From Nostoc sp. XA010 (lineage in GTDB: Bacteria; Cyanobacteriota; Cyanobacteriia; Cyanobacteriales; Nostocaceae): a stretch of DNA of 64,000 bases. Both the position numbers and the translations under genes were made by a program. Positions 25,713 to 33,652 of the stretch are shown here, piece after piece (within the stretch, counting starts at the first letter, position 1; each line of letters starts with the position of its first letter). The stretch is taken from positions 248,001 to 312,000 of the forward strand of contig NZ_JAIVFX010000001.1 in the NCBI RefSeq assembly GCF_020829625.1, in the 5' to 3' direction. The notes below the pieces were generated by a model. The model was not told the DNA's origin, searched no databases, and saw only the letters and a program-made list of their open reading frames with translations.

Positions 25713-27557
25713 TTAAATTGTCCACTGCCATTTATATTGTTGTGTATTCCATTTTACAGCTACTATTTCTGCTGGAGGATTGATGCGATCGCCATTTTTT
25801 TCAAATTGGATAATTCCTGTAACTCCTTTAACTTTTTTTTTGTCTTCTTTGAAATATTTATTCATGTATATCAGTAAAGACTGACTATCTGAAATGTCAA
25901 ATTGCTCTAAAATTCTCAGAATTATTAACACTGAGTCGAAAGCTGTTGCACTACGCCATGTTAAGTTTTCTTCTCCCCATAATTGAGTGCCTAGTTGACA
26001 AAACTTTTGCCCTAGTTGATTTTCACTATTGCAGCCATTTGTTTTGCTGTGCCAATGCCAAGGAACACAAGCTATAATTTGACAGTCATTTTTATTTACC
26101 AAATTATACTGACTTTGCTCATCAATCCAATGTAAAACATTCTCATGGTAAAAAGTTGCTGAACCAGCTATTAAACAGTTATTGATTTTTAATCTACTAA
26201 TAAGTCCAGCATTATCGAGGGAATTAGGTTCAATTCCTCCATCAGGAATTATAATAATAATATCAACGCCATTCTGTTTGATATCTTCTAGATAATCTTG
26301 AATCTGATAATATTTTTCGCTAATATAACTACATTCTTTTAGAAAAATAAGCTGTTCACTATATTGCTCAAGACATTTTTTGATAGTATTTCTGTATGAA
26401 GTGCTATAACTACTATTTTTATTATAGATAATAGCTACTTTTTTATGACTTTCACCAGACAATCTTTCTGTCAAGTAATGAGCTAATTGTGTGGCATTTA
26501 TGCTATCTTGAGTAGTCAGTCTAAAAAAGGATAAACTTTCACCCCCAGATAAATGAGAAAGTTCATTAGATGTACTGCTAGAATTTACTAAAATTAGTCC
26601 ATTTTGAGAATATAAATTTAGTGCCTTTTTAGTCATTTCACTTGAATAATGACCGATAATGGAAATCAGGTTTAGTTGTGGCGCTAAATTGGCTAAATTC
26701 TCTGCTGTTTGGCTATATGGTGCATATAAATTATTAGGATCATTGACAATTAGAATTTTCAAGGCTATCTGACTATCTGTATTATTTAGACTAAAAATCT
26801 TTTCGGGTTTTATGTCATCTAAATTTATCTCTTTTCCTAGTGAAATTCTCTCAAAGCTTTGAAGATTTATTTGGAGTTGAATTTGAGCAATACCTCGTAA
26901 AATTTCCGATGCAACATTACCTTGATTATGATAAAATGGCACAACTACAGCCAAAGTATAAATCTGAATTTTTTTCTCTCGTAAAGCAGATTGTTTATAT
27001 TCACTTAAGCTGTTATTAATATAAATTAAAACTTCTGGATTCCCTGTACCATAAATTTCTATTTCTTTTTTCCAAGCCCAAATAAAGCACTTTAATGCTT
27101 GATAATAAAGTCCTTGCTGATAAAATTTATTCCCTTGGATTTGTAACTCAACAATATCTTGATTAGGGGGAGGAAGAAAAATTTGTCTGCCAAAACTACC
27201 TTGAAAGTTATCATTGTTTAATTGAGGAGCAGTCTGCAATTTATATCCGTTATTAGGATGAAGTAATAAATTCAGCACCTTAACCCACTTCCCAGCTATT
27301 TGTTCTTGGTCAATTTGCATCAGTTCTACTATTCTAGGATAAATATTATTACTCAGCCTATCTCTAATCTGTTGGTCAGATAAATTGAAGATTTTAGCTA
27401 TATGTTTTTGAGAGTGTCCTAATAGAGATTGACAAATGATTTCCTTGTCAATTTCACTGATTTGCTTTTTATTTGAAGTTGTCTCTAATTTCTGAAAGAA
27501 AAGGTCAATATCAATATTTAGCTGTTCTATAACCTGTTGACAGTTTTGACACACCAT
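25713..27557 (-). CDS. HTH plus periplasmic-binding-type (Peripla_BP_6) cytosolic sensor-like protein
   Basis: 614 aa, no signal peptide or membrane helix. Residues 1-15 hold a CxxC (VCQNCQQ). Residues ~38-75 look like a helix-turn-helix (EIDKEIICQSLLGHSQKHIA, KIFNLSDQQIRDRL), similar in style to the N-terminal HTH of cyanobacterial AAA/vWA-associated proteins. Residues ~140-190 form a TPR-like helical pair (GNKFYQQGLYYQALKCFIWA). From ~200 to the end the chain matches ABC-type branched-chain amino acid or amide binding proteins: YTLAVVVPFYHNQGNVASEI, ISIIGHYSSEMTKKAL, ILVNSSSTSNELSHLSGGES, FFRLTTQDSINATQLAHYL, KKVAIIYNKNSSYS and GVTGIIQFEKNGDR. It may sense a small ligand in the cytosol and regulate the downstream hyu block. 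Regulation is inferred. Confidence 0.75.
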   Translation of the reverse strand: MVCQNCQQVIEQLNIDIDLFFQKLETTSNKKQISEIDKEIICQSLLGHSQKHIAKIFNLSDQQIRDRLSNNIYPRIVELMQIDQEQIAGKWVKVLNLLLHPNNGYKLQTAPQLNNDNFQGSFGRQIFLPPPNQDIVELQIQGNKFYQQGLYYQALKCFIWAWKKEIEIYGTGNPEVLIYINNSLSEYKQSALREKKIQIYTLAVVVPFYHNQGNVASEILRGIAQIQLQINLQSFERISLGKEINLDDIKPEKIFSLNNTDSQIALKILIVNDPNNLYAPYSQTAENLANLAPQLNLISIIGHYSSEMTKKALNLYSQNGLILVNSSSTSNELSHLSGGESLSFFRLTTQDSINATQLAHYLTERLSGESHKKVAIIYNKNSSYSTSYRNTIKKCLEQYSEQLIFLKECSYISEKYYQIQDYLEDIKQNGVDIIIIIPDGGIEPNSLDNAGLISRLKINNCLIAGSATFYHENVLHWIDEQSQYNLVNKNDCQIIACVPWHWHSKTNGCNSENQLGQKFCQLGTQLWGEENLTWRSATAFDSVLIILRILEQFDISDSQSLLIYMNKYFKEDKKKVKGVTGIIQFEKNGDRINPPAEIVAVKWNTQQYKWQWTI

Positions 27558-27649
27558 AATTATCTATCATCCTTTTTTAAAAATGATAGTCTAATTATTA
27601 ACTTAGGTGATCCTATGGGTGTCGAACTAATTTCTATTTATGTTGACAA

Positions 27650-29341
27650 TTAGATAGCTTGCTGGTTTAGCGGAATTACAATTACAAATTCTGTCCCCTG
27701 TCCAGGAGCAGAAATACATTGTAATGTTCCCTGATGTTTTTGAGTGATAATCTGGTAACTAATAGATAAACCTAATCCCGTACCTTTACCAACTGGTTTA
27801 GTAGTAAAGAATGGTTCAAACAAGTGTTTTTGTACGTTTTCTGGAATGCCTGTACCATTGTCACCAATGCGAATAACTACCTGATTTTCGCTAGTGAGTT
27901 TAGTATGAATGCGTATCTGGGGACTAGGGAGAGCTTTTTCTTTTACTCCCCACTCACCATTCTCCACTGCCTCTTCTAAAGCATCGATCGCATTTGCCAG
28001 AAGATTCATAAATACCTGATTCAGTTGTCCAGCATAACATTCTACTAATGGCAGTTCGCCGTATTCTTTGGTGACCTCAATTGGTAGATTGTTAGATTTA
28101 GGCTTGAGGCGATGTTCCAAAATCATCAATGTACTCTCGATCCCCTCGTGGATATTCACAGCTTTCATCTCTGCTTCATCTAAGCGGGAAAAGTTTCGTA
28201 GAGATAGAACGATTTCTGTGATTCTTTCAGCACCAACTGTCATAGAAGTTAGCAAGTTTGGCAAGTCTGCTATCAGGAAATTTAAGTCTATGGCTTCTGT
28301 TTTTTCTTGAATTTTAGTTACTGGATTAGGATAGCTTTGCTGATATAATTGCAACAAACTAAGTAAATCTTGGATATATTGATTGGCAAAAGTGATATTG
28401 CCATAGATAAAGCTAACTGGGTTGTTGATTTCGTGCGCTACACCTGCTACCAACTGCCCTAAGCTGGACATTTTTTCACTTTGCACCAGTTGAGAAGCTA
28501 GGTGCTTTGCCTCTTGGCGCAATTGTGCTTCTGAGTGTCGCAATATCTCTTCTGCTTGTTTGCGCTGGGTAATGTCGTGGAGAATAACGACATACTCCTG
28601 AAAATCTTGATGGGGTCGGTCTGAAATGGAAACTTCCAGGATTTTGTTTTTCCCATTGCGGAGTAAAGTTTGTTCGCTGCGTTTTGCCCACTGGTCTGGA
28701 TAGTAGACTAATGCGGGTAGCCATTTGTTGAGGTGATTTCCCCGCAACTCAGATGGGTTGACACCAAAGAAAGATTCAGTGGCTGGATTAGCTTGCTGAA
28801 TAATGCCTCGATCATCCACGACTAAAATACCATCCTGGGCAACAGTAAACAGGTGTTCGGCAGCTTCTCGGGCTTCTGCGATCGCCACCACTTGCGGTAA
28901 ACTTGTCCAACAAGCGATCGCTACTCCCACAAATGCCACACTCATCAGTAGCACCACAAATAGATTTTCACCCGCCGCAGTTGCAACTTTATTAAGTTTG
29001 ACACCAAATAACCAGCCAACTCCCACTGCGCTGCACAGTAAAAATATCAGGATGCTTACCTGAAGAACTACTGAGTCTTTGATAATTACCACAGGGCGTG
29101 TGCGATATCGCCGCATCCACCAATTGGGATGGAATGGAGGGAAGTTCATGCGGCGAATCACTGCATCAATTCCCATAACGCCAATGGGGAATAATAGCCC
29201 AATTAGCAAGTTGAGCCAACCCCAAGCAAGTCCGCCTACCACTAGCACCACAACTTCTAACACCAGAATGGCCAGAGATATGCGAGGAAACAAAACTTCC
29301 GGGCGATCGCGCCGCAGCCAAAGCCCCAAATGCAATAACAT
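27650..29341 (-). CDS. Membrane PAS sensor histidine kinase
   Basis: 563 aa. Four or so membrane helices occupy residues ~18-55, 90-112 and 122-146. A PAS domain follows (LFTVAQDGILVVDDRGIIQQ, NPATESFFGVNPSELRGN) at ~165-275. The dimerisation helix carries the phosphoacceptor His in LGQLVAGVAHEINNPVSFIY, and the ATPase part has NLLANAIDALEE, IRIGDNGTGIPENV, LFEPFFTTKPVGKGTGLGLS. There is no receiver domain and no response regulator next to it. It is codirectional with the HTH/binding protein gene (92 bp gap). The small insertion VENGEWGVKEKALPSPQ in the ATP domain is encoded by GGGGAGT-like repeats, a minor STRR intrusion. Confidence 0.88.
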   Translation of the reverse strand: MLLHLGLWLRRDRPEVLFPRISLAILVLEVVVLVVGGLAWGWLNLLIGLLFPIGVMGIDAVIRRMNFPPFHPNWWMRRYRTRPVVIIKDSVVLQVSILIFLLCSAVGVGWLFGVKLNKVATAAGENLFVVLLMSVAFVGVAIACWTSLPQVVAIAEAREAAEHLFTVAQDGILVVDDRGIIQQANPATESFFGVNPSELRGNHLNKWLPALVYYPDQWAKRSEQTLLRNGKNKILEVSISDRPHQDFQEYVVILHDITQRKQAEEILRHSEAQLRQEAKHLASQLVQSEKMSSLGQLVAGVAHEINNPVSFIYGNITFANQYIQDLLSLLQLYQQSYPNPVTKIQEKTEAIDLNFLIADLPNLLTSMTVGAERITEIVLSLRNFSRLDEAEMKAVNIHEGIESTLMILEHRLKPKSNNLPIEVTKEYGELPLVECYAGQLNQVFMNLLANAIDALEEAVENGEWGVKEKALPSPQIRIHTKLTSENQVVIRIGDNGTGIPENVQKHLFEPFFTTKPVGKGTGLGLSISYQIITQKHQGTLQCISAPGQGTEFVIVIPLNQQAI

Positions 29342-29425
29342 AAAGGAGACAGTGCGTAGATGCGGGGCAGCTTGTCGTCAGACATTGCTTCAGTAGCCTA
29401 TCTTTACCTCCTGCGTCCTGCCTTT

Positions 29426-29899
29426 TTATTCCCACTCCCTGCTTTCAGGAAGTTTTTTATTAAGAAAACGATCCATACACCGCTCCGCTAAAGCCGCGAT
29501 GGTTAGCGATGGGTTAGTGCAGGCAGTCGAACCAGGAATCAGAGAACCATCAACTACAAATAAATTAGAATAGCCGTGGACTTTGCCGTAAGTGTTGCAT
29601 ACAGCACCCATAGTTGCCCCACCAAGGGGATGAGCTGTAGCACTAAAGTCAAGCGGTGCGCCAAAAGTGGTAGCATTGGCTTGATTTAGAAGTTGGTAAG
29701 TATACTGGTTAGCCTGGATAATTTTTTGATTGTTGGCTGAGTTTTTCGGCCAGAACAGATTAGCTGATTGCGTAGAAGTATTGTAACTCAGATAGCCCTC
29801 TGGCTTGGCGATCGCTAGGCTCAGAGGAGCTAACACACCTTGTGGAACTATCGGAAATGGAAGTTGCTCAATGACAACTGGAGCGATGGGATTGTCCAA
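29426..29899 (-). pseudogene. C-terminal fragment of a GMC oxidoreductase
   Basis: About 157 codons match the C-terminal domain of GMC-family oxidoreductases: FSATAHPLGGATMGAVCNTY, GKVHGYSNLFVVDGSLIPGS and TNPSLTIAALAERCMDRFL. The HPLGGATMG His and the final Asn region form the active site in cholesterol-oxidase-like members. The FAD-binding N-terminus (GxGxxG) is missing: upstream are a dispersed repeat and the TnpB element. The frame is thus a truncated relic, unless an independent short protein is made. Confidence 0.75.
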
Positions 29900-29984
29900 A
29901 TGTTCAATTACTACTGATACTATTTTGTATATTTAAATACTTTTAAATACAAAAATAACGTGATGTGCAACTTATCCTTAGAAC

Positions 29985-30072
29985 CCCTCTCCAACCCTCG
30001 CCCCCACTCCTGAGAGGCTTTGATTCTTGCTCCCATTCCCTTGTAGGGAAGGGGTTGGGGGTTAGGTCTGAG
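29985..30072. repeat. Dispersed repeat (CCTAACCCCCAACCCC family), copy 1
   Basis: The minus-strand words ACCTAACCCCCAACCCC, TTCCCTACAAGGGAATGGG and AAGCCTCTCAGG match the arrangement at 46985-47060 (copy 2). It sits where the GMC oxidoreductase gene is broken. Confidence 0.6.
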
Positions 30073-30403
30073 AGAAAGTTGCACACGCCGTAAAATAGCC
30101 AACTAGTACAGGTGGGCGGAAATAAACCTACCATTTCATTACAGCCAGAAAGCCCAAAATTAAAGTCTGCGTCACTTTTGACACTTCGACTTTGCTCAGT
30201 CTTAACTTTTGACTTCCGCCTTGCAGTACGCCCGCTTGTAACACTTCACGTTATTCTTGATCAAACGTCAGCGAACAAGTTTATGAGGCGTGATGCGTAA
30301 AACCCCCGGATAAATCCGGGGGATATAAGCGAAGAAGCCAAATAAATTTGGCTGTATTATGCTAATCATGATAGTATAAGAATGTAGTTGGTTGGTCGAG
30401 CCG

Positions 30404-31633
30404 ATGATAATTTACGAGTTTAAAGTCAAGGGGAAAGACAAACAGTATAGAGCGATAGATGACGCTATTCGTACATCTCAATTCATCCAAAACAAATGCT
30501 TAAGGCAATGGATAGATGTTAAAGGATTGAGTAAATACGACCTGAATAAGTACTGTGCTGTACTTGCTGATTTATTCCCCTTTGCTAATGAACTCAATTC
30601 AATGGCTCGGCAATCTGCGGCAGAACGTGCATGGAGCGCTATAGCCAGGTTTTATGAGAACTGCAAGAAAAAAGCTAAAGGTAAAAAGGGGTTTCCTAAG
30701 TTCAAAAAGCATTGCCGTTCAGTGGAATATAAAACAACCGGATGGAAACTCTCTAATACTCGTAAAGCCATAACTTTTTCAGACAAGAAAGGCATAGGAA
30801 CCTTGAAACTAAAAGGAACTTATGACCTTAACTATTACGACATGAAGCAAATTAAGCGTGTCCGTCTAGTACGTCGCGCTGATGGGTATTACGCTCAATT
30901 TGCCATAAGTGTTGACCAAAAAGTTGAAGCCCAACCGACGGGTCAAGTAGTAGGCATTGACTTGGGTTTAAAGTATTTCATTGCTGATAACAAAGGTTGG
31001 ATTGAGCCATCACCCCAGTTTTACCGTAAATCTGAAAAACAGTTAAACCGCGCCAACCGCAAAAAATCCAAGAAGTACGATTTATCAAAGAAGAAAGCCT
31101 TATTGCCACAATCAGCCAACTACCACAAAGCTAGAAATAGGTATGCACGTAAGCATTTGAGAGTAAGTAGGCAGCGAAAAGAGTATTGCAAGAGATTAGC
31201 ATACTCCGTCATCCAGTCTAACGATTTGGTAGCCTATGAAGACTTAAATGTAAAAGGCATCGTCAGGAACCGACATCTAGCTAAGTCAATATCTGATGCT
31301 GGTTGGTCGACTTTTCGCCAATGGTTAGAATATTTTGGGCATAAATATGGGAAAGTAACGGTTGCCGTCCTTCCCCACAATACGAGCCAAAATTGTTCCA
31401 ACTGTGGTGCTAAAGTCAAAAAGTCTCTATCTACAAGGACTCATGTTTGCCCTCATTGCAACTATATAGAAGATAGAGACATAAACGCTAGTATCAACAT
31501 TTTGAGGCTAGGACTCAGTACCGTAGGGCATACGGGAACTTACGCTACAGGAGATTTGCCCTCTTGGGCGGTTGGTGCAAGCCTGCTGTCTAACGGCGAG
31601 TCGTTGAATGTAGAATCCCCCGACTTTTTGTAA
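30404..31633 (+). CDS. tnpB: TnpB RNA-guided endonuclease of IS605-type element
   Basis: 409 aa from ATG 30404; a TTG four codons earlier is possible. The HTH_OrfB_IS605 N-terminus (TSQFIQNKCLRQWIDV) leads into a RuvC nuclease with Asp in VVGIDLGLKYF (~residue 190 of the longer frame), Glu in LVAYEDLNVKG (~283) and Asp in IEDRDINASINIL (~363). A zinc ribbon has CSNCGA and CPHCNY. All catalytic residues are present, so it appears intact. TnpB cuts DNA guided by the omega RNA made from the element's right end, which overlaps the 3' coding part (about 31500-31666). The stop codon lies inside the right-end hairpin. Confidence 0.92.
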   Translation: MIIYEFKVKGKDKQYRAIDDAIRTSQFIQNKCLRQWIDVKGLSKYDLNKYCAVLADLFPFANELNSMARQSAAERAWSAIARFYENCKKKAKGKKGFPKFKKHCRSVEYKTTGWKLSNTRKAITFSDKKGIGTLKLKGTYDLNYYDMKQIKRVRLVRRADGYYAQFAISVDQKVEAQPTGQVVGIDLGLKYFIADNKGWIEPSPQFYRKSEKQLNRANRKKSKKYDLSKKKALLPQSANYHKARNRYARKHLRVSRQRKEYCKRLAYSVIQSNDLVAYEDLNVKGIVRNRHLAKSISDAGWSTFRQWLEYFGHKYGKVTVAVLPHNTSQNCSNCGAKVKKSLSTRTHVCPHCNYIEDRDINASINILRLGLSTVGHTGTYATGDLPSWAVGASLLSNGESLNVESPDFL

Positions 31634-31667
31634 AAATAAGCGTAGCGAAATTTTTACAGTCGGGGGA
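31500..31667 (+). ncRNA. Predicted omega RNA (TnpB guide scaffold)
   Basis: The 3' end of tnpB and the right-end hairpin form the expected scaffold for TnpB. The guide would be copied from DNA following the right end, i.e. the first bases of the tmk region from about 31668. The region is well conserved at its core, since a diverged copy of the same scaffold is found as a relic at 43341. Boundaries are inferred from the family. Confidence 0.5.
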
Positions 31668-31694
31668 GTGTCAATGCAGCGAACTTTAAAAAGC

Positions 31695-32330
31695 ATGAGT
31701 GGCAAATTAATTGTATTTGAAGGGGTGGAAGGCTGTGGTAAAACCAGCCAAATGCAGCTTTGTTCTGAGTGGTTGGAAAATCTGGGTGTTTCTGTGGTTG
31801 TTACTCGTGAACCCGGTGGAACAGAGTTAGGCTTACATCTTCGCCGCTTGCTATTAGAGAAGACGGAGGATAAACCAGTTGCACAAGTGACAGAACTTTT
31901 GTTGTATGCTGCTGATCGATCGCAACACGTTGAACAAGAACTCAAACCGCAACTGCAAGCAGGGAAATATATTTTATGCGATCGCTACACTGACTCTACC
32001 ATTGCCTACCAAGGATATGGTCGCGGTCTTAACATGAGTTTAATCAATCAGCTTAATCATATTGCCACTGCTGGTTTAGAGAGTCACTTAACTATTTGGC
32101 TAGATGTCGATGTCGAAGTAGGACTAGCCCGTAAACGGGGAGATGGAATAGGTTTAGACCGCATCGAACAAGAAACAATCGCTTTTCATCGGCGCGTTCA
32201 GCAAGGATACGCAGAGTTAGCAGCATCCTATCCCTCAAGAATTGTGCGGGTAGATGGCAGTTTGAGTAAAGAAGCTGTACAACAAGTCATTCAAGGAATT
32301 TTGCGCGTACACCTAAAGGAGTTGCCATAG
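31695..32330 (+). CDS. tmk: Thymidylate kinase
   Basis: 211 aa from ATG 31695 (MSGKLIVFEGVEGCGKTSQM), the standard start. P-loop EGVEGCGKTSQ, the DR(Y/T) motif in VTREPGGTELG and the LID-containing ILCDRYTDSTIAYQGYGRG are present. It phosphorylates dTMP to dTDP in the cytosol. Alternative starts GTG 31668 and ATG 31674 lie in or next to the right end of the TnpB element, so any longer N-terminus is derived from the element. The element has probably replaced the native upstream sequence of tmk; promoter activity must now come from the element or further upstream. Confidence 0.93.
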   Translation: MSGKLIVFEGVEGCGKTSQMQLCSEWLENLGVSVVVTREPGGTELGLHLRRLLLEKTEDKPVAQVTELLLYAADRSQHVEQELKPQLQAGKYILCDRYTDSTIAYQGYGRGLNMSLINQLNHIATAGLESHLTIWLDVDVEVGLARKRGDGIGLDRIEQETIAFHRRVQQGYAELAASYPSRIVRVDGSLSKEAVQQVIQGILRVHLKELP

Positions 32331-32345
32331 GCAAATGACCAATGA

Positions 32346-32648
32346 TTAATCAACCCGCTTAACTTCAAATCCCCGCAACCCTTCCGGTTCTTCATACTCA
32401 ACCACAACATCTTGAACTACAGCAGCAGGTGGTCCAGAGTGACACCAGCGAACCATGTTATCTACAACATCTTGCGCTCCTTCAAAGACTGCTTCTACTC
32501 GATTATCGGGGAGATTCCGCACCCAGCCGGTTAATCCCAACTGGGTAGCTGTATCTACAGTGGAATACCGATAGCCGACTCCTTGGACTTGGCCAGAAAT
32601 GAATACATGGGCGCGGATGATCTTTGGCAGTGCTGTGGAATTCTGCAT
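32346..32648 (-). CDS. acyP: Acylphosphatase
   Basis: 100 aa. The active-site motif is HVFISGQVQGVGYRYSTVDT (Gly-rich loop with the catalytic Arg in GYRY) and LGLTGWVRNLPDNRVEAVFE carries the catalytic Asn. The C-terminus GLRGFEVKRVD closes the ferredoxin-like fold. It hydrolyses acyl phosphates. It is convergent with tmk, with only 15 bp between the stops. Full length and all key residues are present. Confidence 0.92.
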   Translation of the reverse strand: MQNSTALPKIIRAHVFISGQVQGVGYRYSTVDTATQLGLTGWVRNLPDNRVEAVFEGAQDVVDNMVRWCHSGPPAAVVQDVVVEYEEPEGLRGFEVKRVD

Positions 32649-32962
32649 AGACTGGTATAAACTTTACGATTTCCAGTGTACCTAGTTTGTGTATACACAA
32701 GCTGTTTTTAACTCCAACTAGCGAAATTAATCCTGGTCTTCGTTATCATCACCACCATGTTTGTACTTGCCACCGACTATTCCCCTATTCCCATAATTTT
32801 CCTTCTGAGTTAGCGAATCTCCTTATTCAGAGTCACTTTAGTAATTTGTCTATCTTTGAGAGTGTCGCAGAGTAGTGATAAAGTATTTTTCAATACCGTA
32901 CTAACTGTAGTGAATTTAATTAATCAGTAGTCAGTTTTCAAACTTGGAATTTTGAATTGCTT

Positions 32963-33340
32963 ATGTCTAACTTGCCATCACTCAATACAGAAACAATTTG
33001 GGCAATTATTGACGAAAAACTTGATGATGCCACAGTCAACCAATTGCTATGGCATTATTTAGGCTATCGCTATGATTCCTCAACTGCACAATGGGACACT
33101 AGCAAAGTTGCACCCGAATGGCAAGATGATTACCCCCAACCACCAAATTTTATTGAATCTCGTCCCGCAACAGTCAAGCTGACTCGTTCAATTCCTGTTG
33201 AAAATAAACAACTGCTCAAAGAAAAACTGGGTTTCAAAGGTTACAAAATTGGGGAATTTGGGCCTCGGCAAACTCGCAGGGCGACAGCAGCAGGTTGGTT
33301 ATTAAGTTATCTGCAACAAACTAACGGCAAAATTGAGTAA
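32963..33340 (+). CDS. DUF1823 family protein
   Basis: 125 aa from ATG 32963. I recognise the cyanobacterial/plastid family by LWHYLGYRYDSSTAQWDTSK, VAPEWQDDYPQPPNFIESRP, TVKLTRSIPVENKQLLKE and LGFKGYKIGEFGPRQTRRAT. There is no signal peptide or membrane helix. Function is unknown; its spread across oxygenic phototrophs suggests a role in a general cellular process. Monocistronic. Confidence 0.65.
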   Translation: MSNLPSLNTETIWAIIDEKLDDATVNQLLWHYLGYRYDSSTAQWDTSKVAPEWQDDYPQPPNFIESRPATVKLTRSIPVENKQLLKEKLGFKGYKIGEFGPRQTRRATAAGWLLSYLQQTNGKIE

Positions 33341-33652
33341 TCTTATACAGCAGATATTTAGCAATAACCATTTTAGTTTTACTTAATATCTGCTAATTAA
33401 CAACTTAATAAAAAGTTTTAAACTTCAGTATTATAGGTAGCAAGACTACTAAATATAATCTGGATATTAGTTAAAAAGTAAATTATAAAAACAGTCGCAA
33501 ATAGCCAAAAAGTAGCTACTTTTATAAAATATTTATAAATTCATCCTCAAGATAGAAGCACTAGTTATATAATTATTTCTCTAGAGCGATTTGTAAATTT
33601 AATTAAGTATCCGAGAATACTTATATCAACCCTTGATATTACAAAGATTTCT
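33341..33652. other. A/T-rich intergenic region with long-loop hairpin
   Basis: AGCAGATATT (33349-33358) and AATATCTGCT (33385-33394) form a 10-bp stem just after the DUF1823 stop and may be its terminator. The remaining 250 bp, very A/T-rich, is the upstream region of the GH13 gene and shows no gene. Confidence 0.45.

Larger units (their letters stand above)
30303..31667 (+). mobile_element. IS200/IS605-family TnpB-only element (IS1341-like)
   Basis: The left end shows two hairpins: CCCCCGGAT-AA-ATCCGGGGG (30303-30322) and GCCAAAT-AA-ATTTGGC (30337-30352). The right end shows CCCCCGACT (31617-31625) / AGTCGGGGG (31658-31666) with an inner TGTAAAAAT / ATTTTTACA stem. No tnpA transposase is present, so transposition would need TnpA in trans. 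The exact outer borders are not marked by target duplications, as expected for this family. The right border is 28 bp from the likely start codon of tmk. Confidence 0.85.

Noticed and set aside
31668..31694. GTG/ATG tmk starts inside the TnpB right end
   Set aside because: The family start is MSGKLIVFEG at 31695; earlier codons come from the inserted element. They may still be used, but evidence is lacking.
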